Made by a program: the position numbers and the translations under genes
Notes under the pieces: model-generated
Told to the model about the DNA's origin: nothing
What the model saw: the letters and a program-made list of their open reading frames with translations, nothing else
Database searches by the model: none
Origin: an uncultured Oxalobacteraceae bacterium
GTDB lineage: Bacteria; Pseudomonadota; Gammaproteobacteria; Burkholderiales; Burkholderiaceae
Assembly: GCA_946479255.1 (NCBI GenBank)
Contig: CAMLFK010000008.1
Span: 1-51,224, forward strand
DNA: 51,224 nucleotides
Direction: 5' to 3'
Shown here: positions 16,070 through 24,238 of the stretch, one piece after another
Layout: every line of letters begins with the position of its first letter
Position numbering within the stretch: the first letter of the stretch is position 1

Positions 16070-17380
16070 ATGACGACGGTCCACTGGTTCATTCTGATCG
16101 GCTGCCTGATGCTGGCGCGCGGGCTTGCCGCGACCACGCTGGCACGCCTGCCCGTGACCTCCGCGATCGTCTACTTGTGCGTCGGCCTGCTGCTGGGGCC
16201 GGCCGTACTCGGCATCTTTTCCTTCAATCCCATGGAGGAATCCCACCTCCTCGAAATGCTCACCGAGATCGCGGTGCTGATTTCGCTGTTTTCCGCCGGC
16301 GTCAAGATGCCGGTGCCCATCACCCGCAAGAAATGGATGCCGGCCATACGCCTGGCGTGGCTGTCGATGTCCATTACGGTCGGCCTGGTGGCGGCGTTTT
16401 CTTACTACGTGCTTGGCCTGCCGCTGGGCGCCGGCGTGCTGCTGGGCGCCATCCTCGCGCCGACCGATCCAGTGTTGGCCACAGACGTGCAGGTGCGCCA
16501 TGCCGACGACCGCGACGAAGTGCGCTTTACCCTCACCTGCGAGGCGGGCATGAACGATGGCTCGGCCTTTCCCTTCGTGATGCTGGGCCTGGGCCTGCTG
16601 GGTGTGCAGGAACTGGGCGACTTCGGCTGGCGCTGGCTCATGGTCGATGTGGTCTGGGCGACGGTCGCGGCGATTGCCATCGGCATGGTCAGCGGCGGCG
16701 TGCTGGGCCATCTGGGCTGGCGCCTGCGCGGCAGCGACCCCAAGCATGAAGTGCTGGACGACCTGGTCGGCCTTGGCCTGATCGCCGTGGTGTATGGCAT
16801 CAGCGTGCTGTGCATGGCATTGGGATTCCTGGCCGTGTTCTTCGCCGGCGTGGCGCTGCGCCAGACCGAGCTGGTGTTGTCAGGCGCCCACAAGGACCGC
16901 CAGGGCCTGCTGGTGCCGGAAGGCGGGCCGGATGCCGTCCATGGCGAACCGCAGCCGGATCATCCGATGTCGGTCAGCACTGAATCGCTTGTATTCAAGG
17001 AACACCTGGAGCGTCTGTCCGAACTGACCCTGGTGCTGCTGCTCGGCGGCATGGTATCGCTGCACAACTGGAACTGGAGCGCCGTCCTGGCGGCATTGTT
17101 CCTGTTTGCGGTGGCGCGCCCGATGAGTGTATTCCTGGGCCTGGCGGGCGCCGGCTTGTCGATGCGTGTGCGCAGCATTACAGGCTGGTTCGGCTTGCGT
17201 GGAATCGGCTCGCTTTACTACCTGATGTATGCGATTAACCATGGCCTGCCCGCGGGGCTGGCCATGGAGCTGAGCCAGATCACGATTGCCGTGATCATGC
17301 TGTCGATCAGCGTGCACGGCATCAGCGTCAAGCCGCTGATGGACCGCTTCTGGCGGCGCGGGCCGGGCAACCCGGGTTGA
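16070..17380 (+). CDS. CPA1-family cation:proton antiporter
   Basis: A 436-residue inner-membrane protein with about 12 hydrophobic segments. The ATG at 16070 follows GAGG at about 16057; an upstream in-frame start at 16040 lacks support. The CPA1 core is clear: a LAPTDPVLATDV motif (substrate-binding Asp) and the following GMNDGSAFPF with its Asn-Asp pair. A hydrophilic loop with VPEGGPDAVHG is seen near residues 285-300. It would exchange Na+ or K+ for protons. The gene is convergent with the molybdoenzyme operon, with a single base between the stops. Confidence 0.88.
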   Translation: MTTVHWFILIGCLMLARGLAATTLARLPVTSAIVYLCVGLLLGPAVLGIFSFNPMEESHLLEMLTEIAVLISLFSAGVKMPVPITRKKWMPAIRLAWLSMSITVGLVAAFSYYVLGLPLGAGVLLGAILAPTDPVLATDVQVRHADDRDEVRFTLTCEAGMNDGSAFPFVMLGLGLLGVQELGDFGWRWLMVDVVWATVAAIAIGMVSGGVLGHLGWRLRGSDPKHEVLDDLVGLGLIAVVYGISVLCMALGFLAVFFAGVALRQTELVLSGAHKDRQGLLVPEGGPDAVHGEPQPDHPMSVSTESLVFKEHLERLSELTLVLLLGGMVSLHNWNWSAVLAALFLFAVARPMSVFLGLAGAGLSMRVRSITGWFGLRGIGSLYYLMYAINHGLPAGLAMELSQITIAVIMLSISVHGISVKPLMDRFWRRGPGNPG

Positions 17381-17381
17381 C

Positions 17382-19559
17382 CTAAGCGCCCCGAAGCTTC
17401 TGGTTCTTAAGCGGCAGCTCGCGCACCCGCTTGCCGGTCGCCGCGAAGATCGCATTGAGCACCGCCGGCGCCGCCACCGCGATGGTCGGCTCCCCCACCC
17501 CGCCCCAGAATCCGCCGGACGGCATGATGATGGTCTCCACCTTCGGCATCTCGTCCAGCTTGAGCACCGGGTAGGTGCTGAAGTTATCCTGCTCCATGCG
17601 GCCGTCCTTGAGCGTGCATTCGCCATGCAGCGCCGCCGACAGGCCGTACACGAACGAGCCTTCCACCTGCGCCTCGATCTGCTGCGGATTGACTGCGTGG
17701 CCCGGATCGGTGGCCGCAACGATCCGGTGAATCTTCAGCTTGCCGTCCTTGGCCACCGACACCTCCGCGCACGCCGCCACGTAGCTATTAAAGCCCATGG
17801 TCTGCGCCAGTCCGCGGAAGACGCCCTTGGGCGGTTTCTTGCCCCAGCCGGCCCGCTCGGCCACGGCATTCAAGACCGCCAGGTGCTTGGGATGGTTGGC
17901 CATCAGCTTGCGCCGCAGCGCCAGCGGATCCTGCTTGGTCGCATGCGCGATCTCGTCGATGAAGCACTCCATGTACAGGGCGTTCTGGTTCAGGTTTACC
18001 CCGCGCCAGAAACCCGGCGGTACCGGCGGATTGCGCATCGCATGGTCCACCAGCAGGTTCGGGAAGCTGTACCCCAGCGCCATCTCGCTGCCCGGCGCAT
18101 CCACGCCCTGGAACACCGCGCCGTCCCTGCCGTTCTTGACCGCCTGCGGGAACAGCGCCGCCAGGATCGACTGGCCCGATATGCGCATGTGCAGCGAGGT
18201 GATCTCGCCCTTGCTGTCCAGGCCCGCGGAGAGCTTGCACTGCGTGACCGGATGGTAGTGCCCGTGCAGCATGTCCTCTTCGCGCGACCAGATCAGCTTG
18301 ACCGGTGTGCCCGGCAGCGCCTTGGCGATCAGTACTGCCTGGGTCACCCAGTCGTGCACCGCGCCGCGCCGGCCAAAGCCGCCGCCCAGATGCAGCTTGT
18401 AGACTTCGCACTGGGCCGGCGCCAAGCCCGACGCCTGCACCGCAGCCCCATGCGCCGCTTCGCTGTTTTGGGTCGGCGTCCACACTTCGCAGCGCTCCGG
18501 CGTCCACTTCGCCGTCGCGTTCATGGTCTCCATGGTCGCGTGATTCTGGTGCGGATAGGCGTACACCGCCTCGATTCTCCGCACCGCCGACGCCAGCGAC
18601 GTCAAAGCGTCGCCATGGCTGTGGCCCAGCGCCGCATCCTTGGCCGTCAAGCCTTCCTTGAGCATGGCCGCCACGTCCGCGCTCGACAGCCTGGCATTGG
18701 CGCCTTCGTCCCACACGATCGGCAGCGCATCGAGCGCGGTCTTGGCGCGCCACCAGGTATCGGCCACCACCGCCACCGCGTTGTCGCCGACCTGCAGCAC
18801 CTTCTTGATGCCGGGTCGCTTGTCGATGGCGGCGGCGTCGAAGCTCTTGATCTTCCCGCCGAACACAGGGCATGCCTTGATGGCCGCATTAAGCATGCCA
18901 GGCAGCTGCAGGTCCATGCCGTACACCTGTGCGCCGGTGGTCTTGTCGACCGTGTCCAGCCGCGCCAGCCGCTTGCCGGCCAGGCGCCATTGCTTCGGAT
19001 CCTTCAGCACGATGTCGGTCGGCGCTGGCAGCTTGCCCGCCGCCAGCGCCACCTTGCCGTAGCTGGTAGTGCGGCCGGTCGGCACGTGGGTGATCACGCC
19101 GCTGGCGGCGCGGCACTCGGCCACCGCCACCTTCCACTCGTTGGCGGCGGCCTGCACCAGCAGCATGCGCGCGCTGGCGCCGCCCTTGCGCACATAGTCG
19201 TGCGAGCCGCGGATGCCCTGGCTGCCGCCGGTCGAAAAACTCCCCCACGGGCGCTTGCGCGCCAGGCTCTGGCCCGGGGTCGGATACTCGGTCGTCACCC
19301 GGCTCCAGTCGGCGTCCAGCTCTTCGGCCACCAGCTGCGCCAGTCCGGTCAAGGTGCCCTGGCCCATCTCGGAGCGGGCGATGCGGATCACCACCGTGTC
19401 GTCGGGCTTGACCACCACCCAGGCGTTGATTTCAGGCGCAGTTGCGTCGGCCGCACCGGCCATCGGGATATGAAAGGCCACCACCAGGCCGGCGGCACCG
19501 GCGCTTTTCAGGAAGCCGCGCCGGGTTGGCGATGCGAGGACATCGTCGCCCGCGCTCAT
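17382..19559 (-). CDS. Molybdopterin-binding subunit of a xanthine-dehydrogenase-family oxidoreductase (IorB-like)
   Basis: A 725-residue large subunit of a molybdenum hydroxylase. The N-terminus has a twin-arginine signal ([15 protein letters not shown]), so it is exported folded with its cofactor. The family motif [11 protein letters not shown] lies in the first molybdopterin domain, and the catalytic-Glu region reads [12 protein letters not shown] near the C-terminus. The two-subunit form with a separate 2Fe-2S protein matches isoquinoline 1-oxidoreductase and related aldehyde oxidases. Its start overlaps the stop of the iron-sulfur gene by four bases. The substrate, an N-heterocycle or aldehyde, cannot be read. 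Confidence 0.88.
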   Translation of the reverse strand: MSAGDDVLASPTRRGFLKSAGAAGLVVAFHIPMAGAADATAPEINAWVVVKPDDTVVIRIARSEMGQGTLTGLAQLVAEELDADWSRVTTEYPTPGQSLARKRPWGSFSTGGSQGIRGSHDYVRKGGASARMLLVQAAANEWKVAVAECRAASGVITHVPTGRTTSYGKVALAAGKLPAPTDIVLKDPKQWRLAGKRLARLDTVDKTTGAQVYGMDLQLPGMLNAAIKACPVFGGKIKSFDAAAIDKRPGIKKVLQVGDNAVAVVADTWWRAKTALDALPIVWDEGANARLSSADVAAMLKEGLTAKDAALGHSHGDALTSLASAVRRIEAVYAYPHQNHATMETMNATAKWTPERCEVWTPTQNSEAAHGAAVQASGLAPAQCEVYKLHLGGGFGRRGAVHDWVTQAVLIAKALPGTPVKLIWSREEDMLHGHYHPVTQCKLSAGLDSKGEITSLHMRISGQSILAALFPQAVKNGRDGAVFQGVDAPGSEMALGYSFPNLLVDHAMRNPPVPPGFWRGVNLNQNALYMECFIDEIAHATKQDPLALRRKLMANHPKHLAVLNAVAERAGWGKKPPKGVFRGLAQTMGFNSYVAACAEVSVAKDGKLKIHRIVAATDPGHAVNPQQIEAQVEGSFVYGLSAALHGECTLKDGRMEQDNFSTYPVLKLDEMPKVETIIMPSGGFWGGVGEPTIAVAAPAVLNAIFAATGKRVRELPLKNQKLRGA

Positions 19560-20059
19560 GCTTTTTCTCCCGCCACGCGCTCGATCGCCAGCCCGGCCGA
19601 CTTCGGATCGCCGCCGCGCGCCACCACATGGATCGCCGCGCGCACCCGGTTATATGTACCGCAACGGCAGATATTGGTCATCGCCGCGTCGATATCGGCG
19701 TCGCTTGGTTTCGGTTTTTCTTTCAGAAGCGCGGTGGCCGCCATGATCATGCCGGACTGGCAAAAGCCACACTGCGGCACGTCGAGCGCCGCCCAGGCCT
19801 TCTGCACCGGATGGCTGCCGTCCTTCGACAAGCCCTCGATAGTGACGACCTTTTGCGCCGCGGTGACGGTGGACACCGGGCGCACGCAGCTGCGGGTCGG
19901 TTCGCCGTCGATATGCACGGTACAGGCCCCGCAGGCGGCGATGCCGCAGCCATATTTGGTACCGGTCAGCCCGAGCTGCTCGCGCAGCACCCACAACAGC
20001 GGCGTATCGTCCGCCGCCTCGAATGTACGTACACTGCCGTTGACGTTCAACTGCGCCAT
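19556..20059 (-). CDS. 2Fe-2S subunit of the molybdenum hydroxylase (IorA-like)
   Basis: A 167-residue small subunit with two 2Fe-2S centres. The plant-ferredoxin-like cluster uses C38, C43, C46 and C58 ([11 protein letters not shown]). The second, helical cluster uses C97, C100, C131 and C133 (QCGFC and NICRCGT). It passes electrons from the molybdenum subunit encoded directly downstream, with which it overlaps by four bases. It has no signal peptide, so it is likely carried out by the twin-arginine signal of its partner. No FAD subunit is present, as expected for this type; a cytochrome is the likely acceptor. Confidence 0.9.
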   Translation of the reverse strand: MAQLNVNGSVRTFEAADDTPLLWVLREQLGLTGTKYGCGIAACGACTVHIDGEPTRSCVRPVSTVTAAQKVVTIEGLSKDGSHPVQKAWAALDVPQCGFCQSGMIMAATALLKEKPKPSDADIDAAMTNICRCGTYNRVRAAIHVVARGGDPKSAGLAIERVAGEKA

Positions 20060-20234
20060 GAATGCTCCTGTCGGGGTAAAAATTCGAACGGAATGGGAAC
20101 GCTATCATTTGCAAGTGTAGCGTCTTTTCGGATTTAATTGAACCGCCGATCAGCAGCAGCTGAACAGCTGGAATCGCCGCCGTCCGGGCAGATGTTTTAT
20201 ACTCGCAAGGTCTTCATCGAGCCCGGACCGCCCC

Positions 20235-20681
20235 ATGCGCAGCACCCTGATCATCCTGACGTCCCTGCTGCTGAGCGGCTGCGTCAAGCAGTCCACCAGC
20301 TACTACATCAACGGCAGCGACCACACGCTGACCCTGCGCGCGCAACAGGATTACTTTTGGGAAGACAGCGTCAAGCTGACCTTGATCGCCGCGCGCATGC
20401 CGGATTGCCAGCGCCAGTTCGAGCTGACCGATGTGCCGCTTGACGAGATATCGGTGGAACTGTTCGCCGCCGGCGACGAGGTGTACAACCTGCGCTCGGG
20501 CACGCAGGTTTGGCAGGTCGAGACCCAGACCTGCACGCAAAAAGAAGCGCCGGACGCCAACGCGCTCGGCGAACCGCTGGGCAGCTACCGCCTCAATGAC
20601 GACGGCAAGCTGGTTTTCGAAGCGCCGGACGCGCCCGCTGCCGCGCCTCCTCCTACGCCTGCTCCAGCGCCAGCTCAGTAA
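20235..20681 (+). CDS. Hypothetical lipoprotein
   Basis: A 148-residue protein with a lipoprotein signal: MRSTLIILTSLLLSGC, lipidated Cys at residue 16. The mature domain has two further Cys (CQRQFEL and TQTCTQ) that could form a disulfide, and a low-complexity Pro/Ala tail. I recognise no family. A TATACT at 20198-20203 is a possible -10 box. The gene converges with the transposase-like orphan at 20691. Confidence 0.65.
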   Translation: MRSTLIILTSLLLSGCVKQSTSYYINGSDHTLTLRAQQDYFWEDSVKLTLIAARMPDCQRQFELTDVPLDEISVELFAAGDEVYNLRSGTQVWQVETQTCTQKEAPDANALGEPLGSYRLNDDGKLVFEAPDAPAAAPPPTPAPAPAQ

Positions 20682-20690
20682 AACCAGACC

Positions 20691-21023
20691 TCAGCCGCGC
20701 ATCGCCAGCAGCACCCGCAAGCGCTCGGCCGCGTCGGCCCGCCCGGTTTCGGCCAGTGCGGTTTCAAGCAGCGTGGGTTGTGGCGGCTTGGCATCGGTCC
20801 ATTGCGTGAAATACTCGTGCACCGTCCGCCATGGCGGAAAGCCATTCGGCATGCTGCGCCACGCCACCCCACTCTCCAGAAAGTACAACACCGCGCAAAA
20901 CACGTCGTACAGGTCGTGCTTGCGCGGACGGGTTCGCCGGCGCGCGCCTTCCAGCATCGGCCGTACCCGCTCGAACTGTTCGCGCGAGACATCGCTCGCA
21001 AATTGCAGCCTTTCCATTGTCAT
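20691..21023 (-). CDS. Orphan IS5-type transposase N-terminal domain
   Basis: A 110-residue protein matching the N-terminal, DNA-binding part of IS5-type transposases (DUF4096-like): REQFERVRPMLEGARRR, then YDVFCAVLYFLESGVAWR and a PNGFPPWRTVHEYFTQW segment. The catalytic DDE part is absent; the frame ends with its own stop after a short non-homologous tail. No terminal inverted repeats or target duplication are evident. It is either a remnant of an insertion sequence or a stand-alone domesticated DNA-binding protein. ATGs at 21023 and 21017 are both possible starts. Confidence 0.65.
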   Translation of the reverse strand: MTMERLQFASDVSREQFERVRPMLEGARRRTRPRKHDLYDVFCAVLYFLESGVAWRSMPNGFPPWRTVHEYFTQWTDAKPPQPTLLETALAETGRADAAERLRVLLAMRG

Positions 21024-21080
21024 TCCGCCCGTGCGGCGTCCTATCCCAGCAAATACGTATTGGATGCTTAGAATCGGAAC

Positions 21081-21106
21081 AGGTTCCCGCCTTTGCGCGG
21101 GATCGG
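21081..21106. repeat. Single arm of the extragenic palindrome
   Basis: AGGTTCCCGCCTTTGCGCGGG and following bases resemble one arm of the paired repeats at 13876 and 28966. No partner arm is seen nearby. It sits just downstream of the thioredoxin-fold gene and upstream of the transposase-like orphan. Confidence 0.5.
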
Positions 21107-21110
21107 CGGC

Positions 21111-22286
21111 TTAACGCTGGGATGGCGCGGCAGGCTTCACGCCCGCCATTGCCGGCGCCTGGCGCCAGGCCTGTTCGTGCCAGCGCGCCGCCGCGGCAGG
21201 ATCGCCGCGCTTGCTGGCGATGATGGCCAGCTTGTCCATGAAGTAGAACGGCGCATGCGAACCCGCCAGCGACTGTTCCAGCAGGCGCTCGGCCTCGCCC
21301 AGCAGGCCGGCGTCCGACAGCGCATTGACTGCTGTCGTGATCAGATGATGGCGCAGCGACGGGTCGCTGACGCTGTCGAGCGCCGCGCCAACCCGCGCCC
21401 GCGCCACGTCGTCCATGCTCGGCAGCGTCGCGCCCAGGCGCCACAAGCGCACTCGCGCGCGCAGCGCCGCCAGCTGGTCGGTCACATTGAGCCGCACATC
21501 GAGTTCGAGGCGCTCGAGCGCGCCGGCCCAGGCATTGGCCAGCCTGGTGCGTGCCGGCGACTGCGGCACGGTCAGGTAGCGCACCAGGTCCACCGCATAG
21601 GCGATCACGATATCCATCTGCGCCTCGGTGACGGCGGCATCGCCCAGGATCTGCTCCAGGCGCAGCGCTGCTGCGCGCTTGTTGATGCCGCCCTTGCCCG
21701 ACATCGCCACCGCATGCAGCGCATGCAGCTCCAGCCGCAACGCCGCCTCCGGCAAAGCGCAGCCACGCTGCATGCTGGCCAGGGCCGCCGCGTAGTCCAG
21801 GCTCCTGAGCACCTGGCGTTCGTCGGTGCGCCACGAATAAAAGCTCAGCAAGCGCCACTCATCGTCCGCCAGCACGCGCTCGCGCGACAGCGCCGCCGCC
21901 AGCGACTGCGCCACGCTCTGGCGCGCGCCGCAGGCGATACCCAGCAACGCGATGAAGCGCGCCTCCGCCAGCTCGCAAGGCAGGCGTGCGACCTCGGTGC
22001 CGTCCGGCTGATACACGATCACGGCCGGATAGGTGCGCACATTGAAGCGCTCGGCCCACGCCTCGCTCGCCGCGGCGTCACCGTCCAGGCGCAAAAGCAC
22101 CATCGAACCGGCCAGCGCGCGGAAGGTGGGGCTGGCAAAGACGGTCGCCTCCATCCGGCTGCACAAAGGGCTCCAGGCCACGCCCCAATAAAGCAGCAAC
22201 GGCAAGCCGCTCGCGCGCGCCTCCGCCAATGCTTCGCCTGGGTCGCTCAGCCAATTGGTGGCCCCGTGCGTATCCGGCATGTCCAA
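21111..22286 (-). CDS. Thioredoxin-fold protein with a degenerate active site and helical C-domain
   Basis: A 391-residue cytoplasmic protein (no signal peptide). Residues about 12-125 form a thioredoxin-like domain with cis-Pro in RTYPAVIVYQ. The active-site position reads W38-S-P-L-C42, so the first Cys of WCxxC is Ser and disulfide exchange by the usual mechanism is excluded. The rest is Ala/Leu-rich helices, possibly TPR-like at the end (GLLGEAERLLEQSL, then GDPAAAARWHEQA). A Met at 22280 is an alternative start. The role is unknown. Confidence 0.65.
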   Translation of the reverse strand: MDMPDTHGATNWLSDPGEALAEARASGLPLLLYWGVAWSPLCSRMEATVFASPTFRALAGSMVLLRLDGDAAASEAWAERFNVRTYPAVIVYQPDGTEVARLPCELAEARFIALLGIACGARQSVAQSLAAALSRERVLADDEWRLLSFYSWRTDERQVLRSLDYAAALASMQRGCALPEAALRLELHALHAVAMSGKGGINKRAAALRLEQILGDAAVTEAQMDIVIAYAVDLVRYLTVPQSPARTRLANAWAGALERLELDVRLNVTDQLAALRARVRLWRLGATLPSMDDVARARVGAALDSVSDPSLRHHLITTAVNALSDAGLLGEAERLLEQSLAGSHAPFYFMDKLAIIASKRGDPAAAARWHEQAWRQAPAMAGVKPAAPSQR

Positions 22287-22352
22287 TCCTCAGGAAATGA
22301 AATTGCCGTGAGTATATATTTTTTTGATAAGTGAACATAGCAAGCAATCATC

Positions 22353-22384
22353 TTTCTCAAACTGGGACAGACCGGTTTGAGAAA
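22353..22384. promoter_or_regulatory. 13-bp hairpin between divergent genes
   Basis: TTTCTCAAACTGG (22353-22365), loop GACAGA, CCGGTTTGAGAAA (22372-22384) form a 13-bp stem with one T-G pair, followed by TTTT. Because both flanking genes point away from it, it is not needed as a gene terminator and could be an operator or a leader structure. Confidence 0.5.
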
Positions 22385-22476
22385 TTTTGACTGGTGGGAG
22401 CGCTGTTTCAGGCCAAAGTGGTAATCATGTTGTTTTGTTAGCGTATGCTTTCAATTTTGATCTCGTAGGAGGCAGC

Positions 22477-23292
22477 ATGTTCGGCAGCACGGTCCTGGAG
22501 GTGGCGGTTGGCCTGACCTTTTGTTATGCCACGGTGGCGCTGATTGTCAGTACGGTGCAGGAGGCGCTGGCGTCGGCGCTCTCCATGCGCGCGCGCATGC
22601 TGCTGGCCAGTATGATGGCGATGCTGGGCGACCCGCGCTTCACCGGCCTGGCGCGCACGGTCTACGCGCATGCGCTGGTCAATCCGCACGATACGGCGCC
22701 CGGCAATGCGCGCGCGATCTCGACCAAGCCGTCTTATATAGAGCCGCGCAATTTTGCGGTCGCGCTGATGGATGCGGTCCAGACCATCCCCGATGACTTC
22801 GACCAGCTCGGCCGCGATATCGACGCCCTCGAAAACGAGGCCGTCAAGCGCGCGCTGCAAGGCTTCTATCAGCGCGCCAAGGGCGACCAGGCGCGCTTCG
22901 AACTGGCGCTGACCGCCTGGTTCGACAGCGCCATGGAGCGCGTCTCAGGCAGCTACAAGCGCCGCTCGATGGTCATCAGCCTGCTGCTCTCGCTGCTGCT
23001 GGCGGTGCTGTTTAATATCGACAGCATCCATCTGTTCCGCTCACTGTGGCAGCAGCCGGCCCTGGCCGCGCACATCGGGGCGGTGCCGGCCGGCGCCGAT
23101 CCGCGCGCACTAAGCGCCTTGATGACGCTGCCGATCGGCTGGCAGCGCTTCCCGCCGGTGTTCGACCAGCACTTTGCCCTCAGCGTCGGCGGCTGGCTGC
23201 TGACCGCGTCCACCGCGCTGTTCGGCGCGCCCTTCTGGTTCGACCTGATGAAGCGCACCGTGCAGGTTCGCGGCACCGGGCCGAAGCCTTAA
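22477..23292 (+). CDS. Hypothetical inner-membrane protein
   Basis: A 271-residue protein. The ATG at 22477 is chosen because AGGAGG lies five bases before it; the frame is open for 30 more codons upstream without support. Three hydrophobic segments are visible: near the N-terminus (about 5-28), the middle (about 170-188, SMVISLLLSLLLAVLF) and near the C-terminus (about 235-255). The large part between the first two is hydrophilic and helical. I recognise no named family. Confidence 0.7.
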   Translation: MFGSTVLEVAVGLTFCYATVALIVSTVQEALASALSMRARMLLASMMAMLGDPRFTGLARTVYAHALVNPHDTAPGNARAISTKPSYIEPRNFAVALMDAVQTIPDDFDQLGRDIDALENEAVKRALQGFYQRAKGDQARFELALTAWFDSAMERVSGSYKRRSMVISLLLSLLLAVLFNIDSIHLFRSLWQQPALAAHIGAVPAGADPRALSALMTLPIGWQRFPPVFDQHFALSVGGWLLTASTALFGAPFWFDLMKRTVQVRGTGPKP

Positions 23293-23294
23293 TG

Positions 23295-24101
23295 CTATGG
23301 CCGGTGCGCGTCGACCAGCACCGTCGATATTGATACATGCGGCACCGGCTCGGGCCATTCGTCGTCCGGGCCGAACCAGCGGGCCTCGGCGATCTCGCTC
23401 GGGTCCACCCGGATCTCTCCATCGAGGTAATCAGCGGTAAAAGCGATCATCAGCGAATGCGGGAAGGGCCATGACTGGCTGCCGAAGTACTTCAGGTTAT
23501 GCACCCGCAGGCCGACTTCCTCGAACACTTCGCGGTGCACCGCTTCCTCGACCGATTCGCCGGCCTCCACAAACCCGGCCAGCACCGTGAAGCGCTTGGT
23601 CGCTCCGGCCGCGTGCGACGCGAGCAGCACATGCTCGCCTTTGCGAATCAACACCATCATCGCCGGCGAGATGCGCGGATAGGCGATGGCGCCGCACTGC
23701 GTGCAGCCGAAGCAGCGCTCCCCTGCCACGCGCGCGGTGCGGCTGCCGCAGGCGCCGCAGAACTGGTGCGTCCTCGCCCATTCGGCAATCTGCGCGGCGC
23801 GTCCGGCCACGGCAACCAATGCCTCGTCCATCGTCCACAGCAGCGAGCGCAGGCCGGTAAACACATAGCCGGGTGGCGCGGCGTCCTCGCTGTCGGCCCA
23901 CGCGGTCTGGCAGTAGCGGCCCGCCAGCAGGCCGACCGGCTGCAGGCGCGCGGGATCGACCGCCGTCAGTCCATCCGCGCCATGCGGCAGGGTGCCGTCT
24001 TCGCGCAGCAACAGGCGTCCGGCGTGGAAGATGAAGTTCAGTGGATTGTCGTGCCCCTTCGCGGTCAGCAGCGGGACGAAGGCGTCTGGTGTTTTTAGCA
24101 T
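23295..24101 (-). CDS. nudC: NADH pyrophosphatase NudC
   Basis: A 268-residue Nudix hydrolase. It cleaves NAD(H) to NMN(H) and AMP and, in the known enzyme, removes NAD caps from RNA. A zinc ribbon uses C115, C118, C133 and C136. The Nudix box runs from 176 to 198 (GFVEAGESVEEAVHREVFEE, then VGL). The NudC-specific SQxWPFPxS motif is present as SQSWPFPHS. The stop is three bases from the stop of the convergent membrane-protein gene. Confidence 0.93.
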   Translation of the reverse strand: MLKTPDAFVPLLTAKGHDNPLNFIFHAGRLLLREDGTLPHGADGLTAVDPARLQPVGLLAGRYCQTAWADSEDAAPPGYVFTGLRSLLWTMDEALVAVAGRAAQIAEWARTHQFCGACGSRTARVAGERCFGCTQCGAIAYPRISPAMMVLIRKGEHVLLASHAAGATKRFTVLAGFVEAGESVEEAVHREVFEEVGLRVHNLKYFGSQSWPFPHSLMIAFTADYLDGEIRVDPSEIAEARWFGPDDEWPEPVPHVSISTVLVDAHRP

Positions 24102-24238
24102 CCGTCCATGATACCGAACTCACGCCGATGCGTGGTGCGTGGCACGCGCATCGATGGTCCGATCTGGCCCGATTGTCGGCCTCTCCTCGACGCTTTGATC
24201 CGGCGTCCCCCGGAATATAGTGAGGATAGGAGACCACC

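Noticed and set aside
20691..21023. Complete insertion sequence
   Set aside because: No catalytic domain, terminal inverted repeats or target-site duplication could be found around it.
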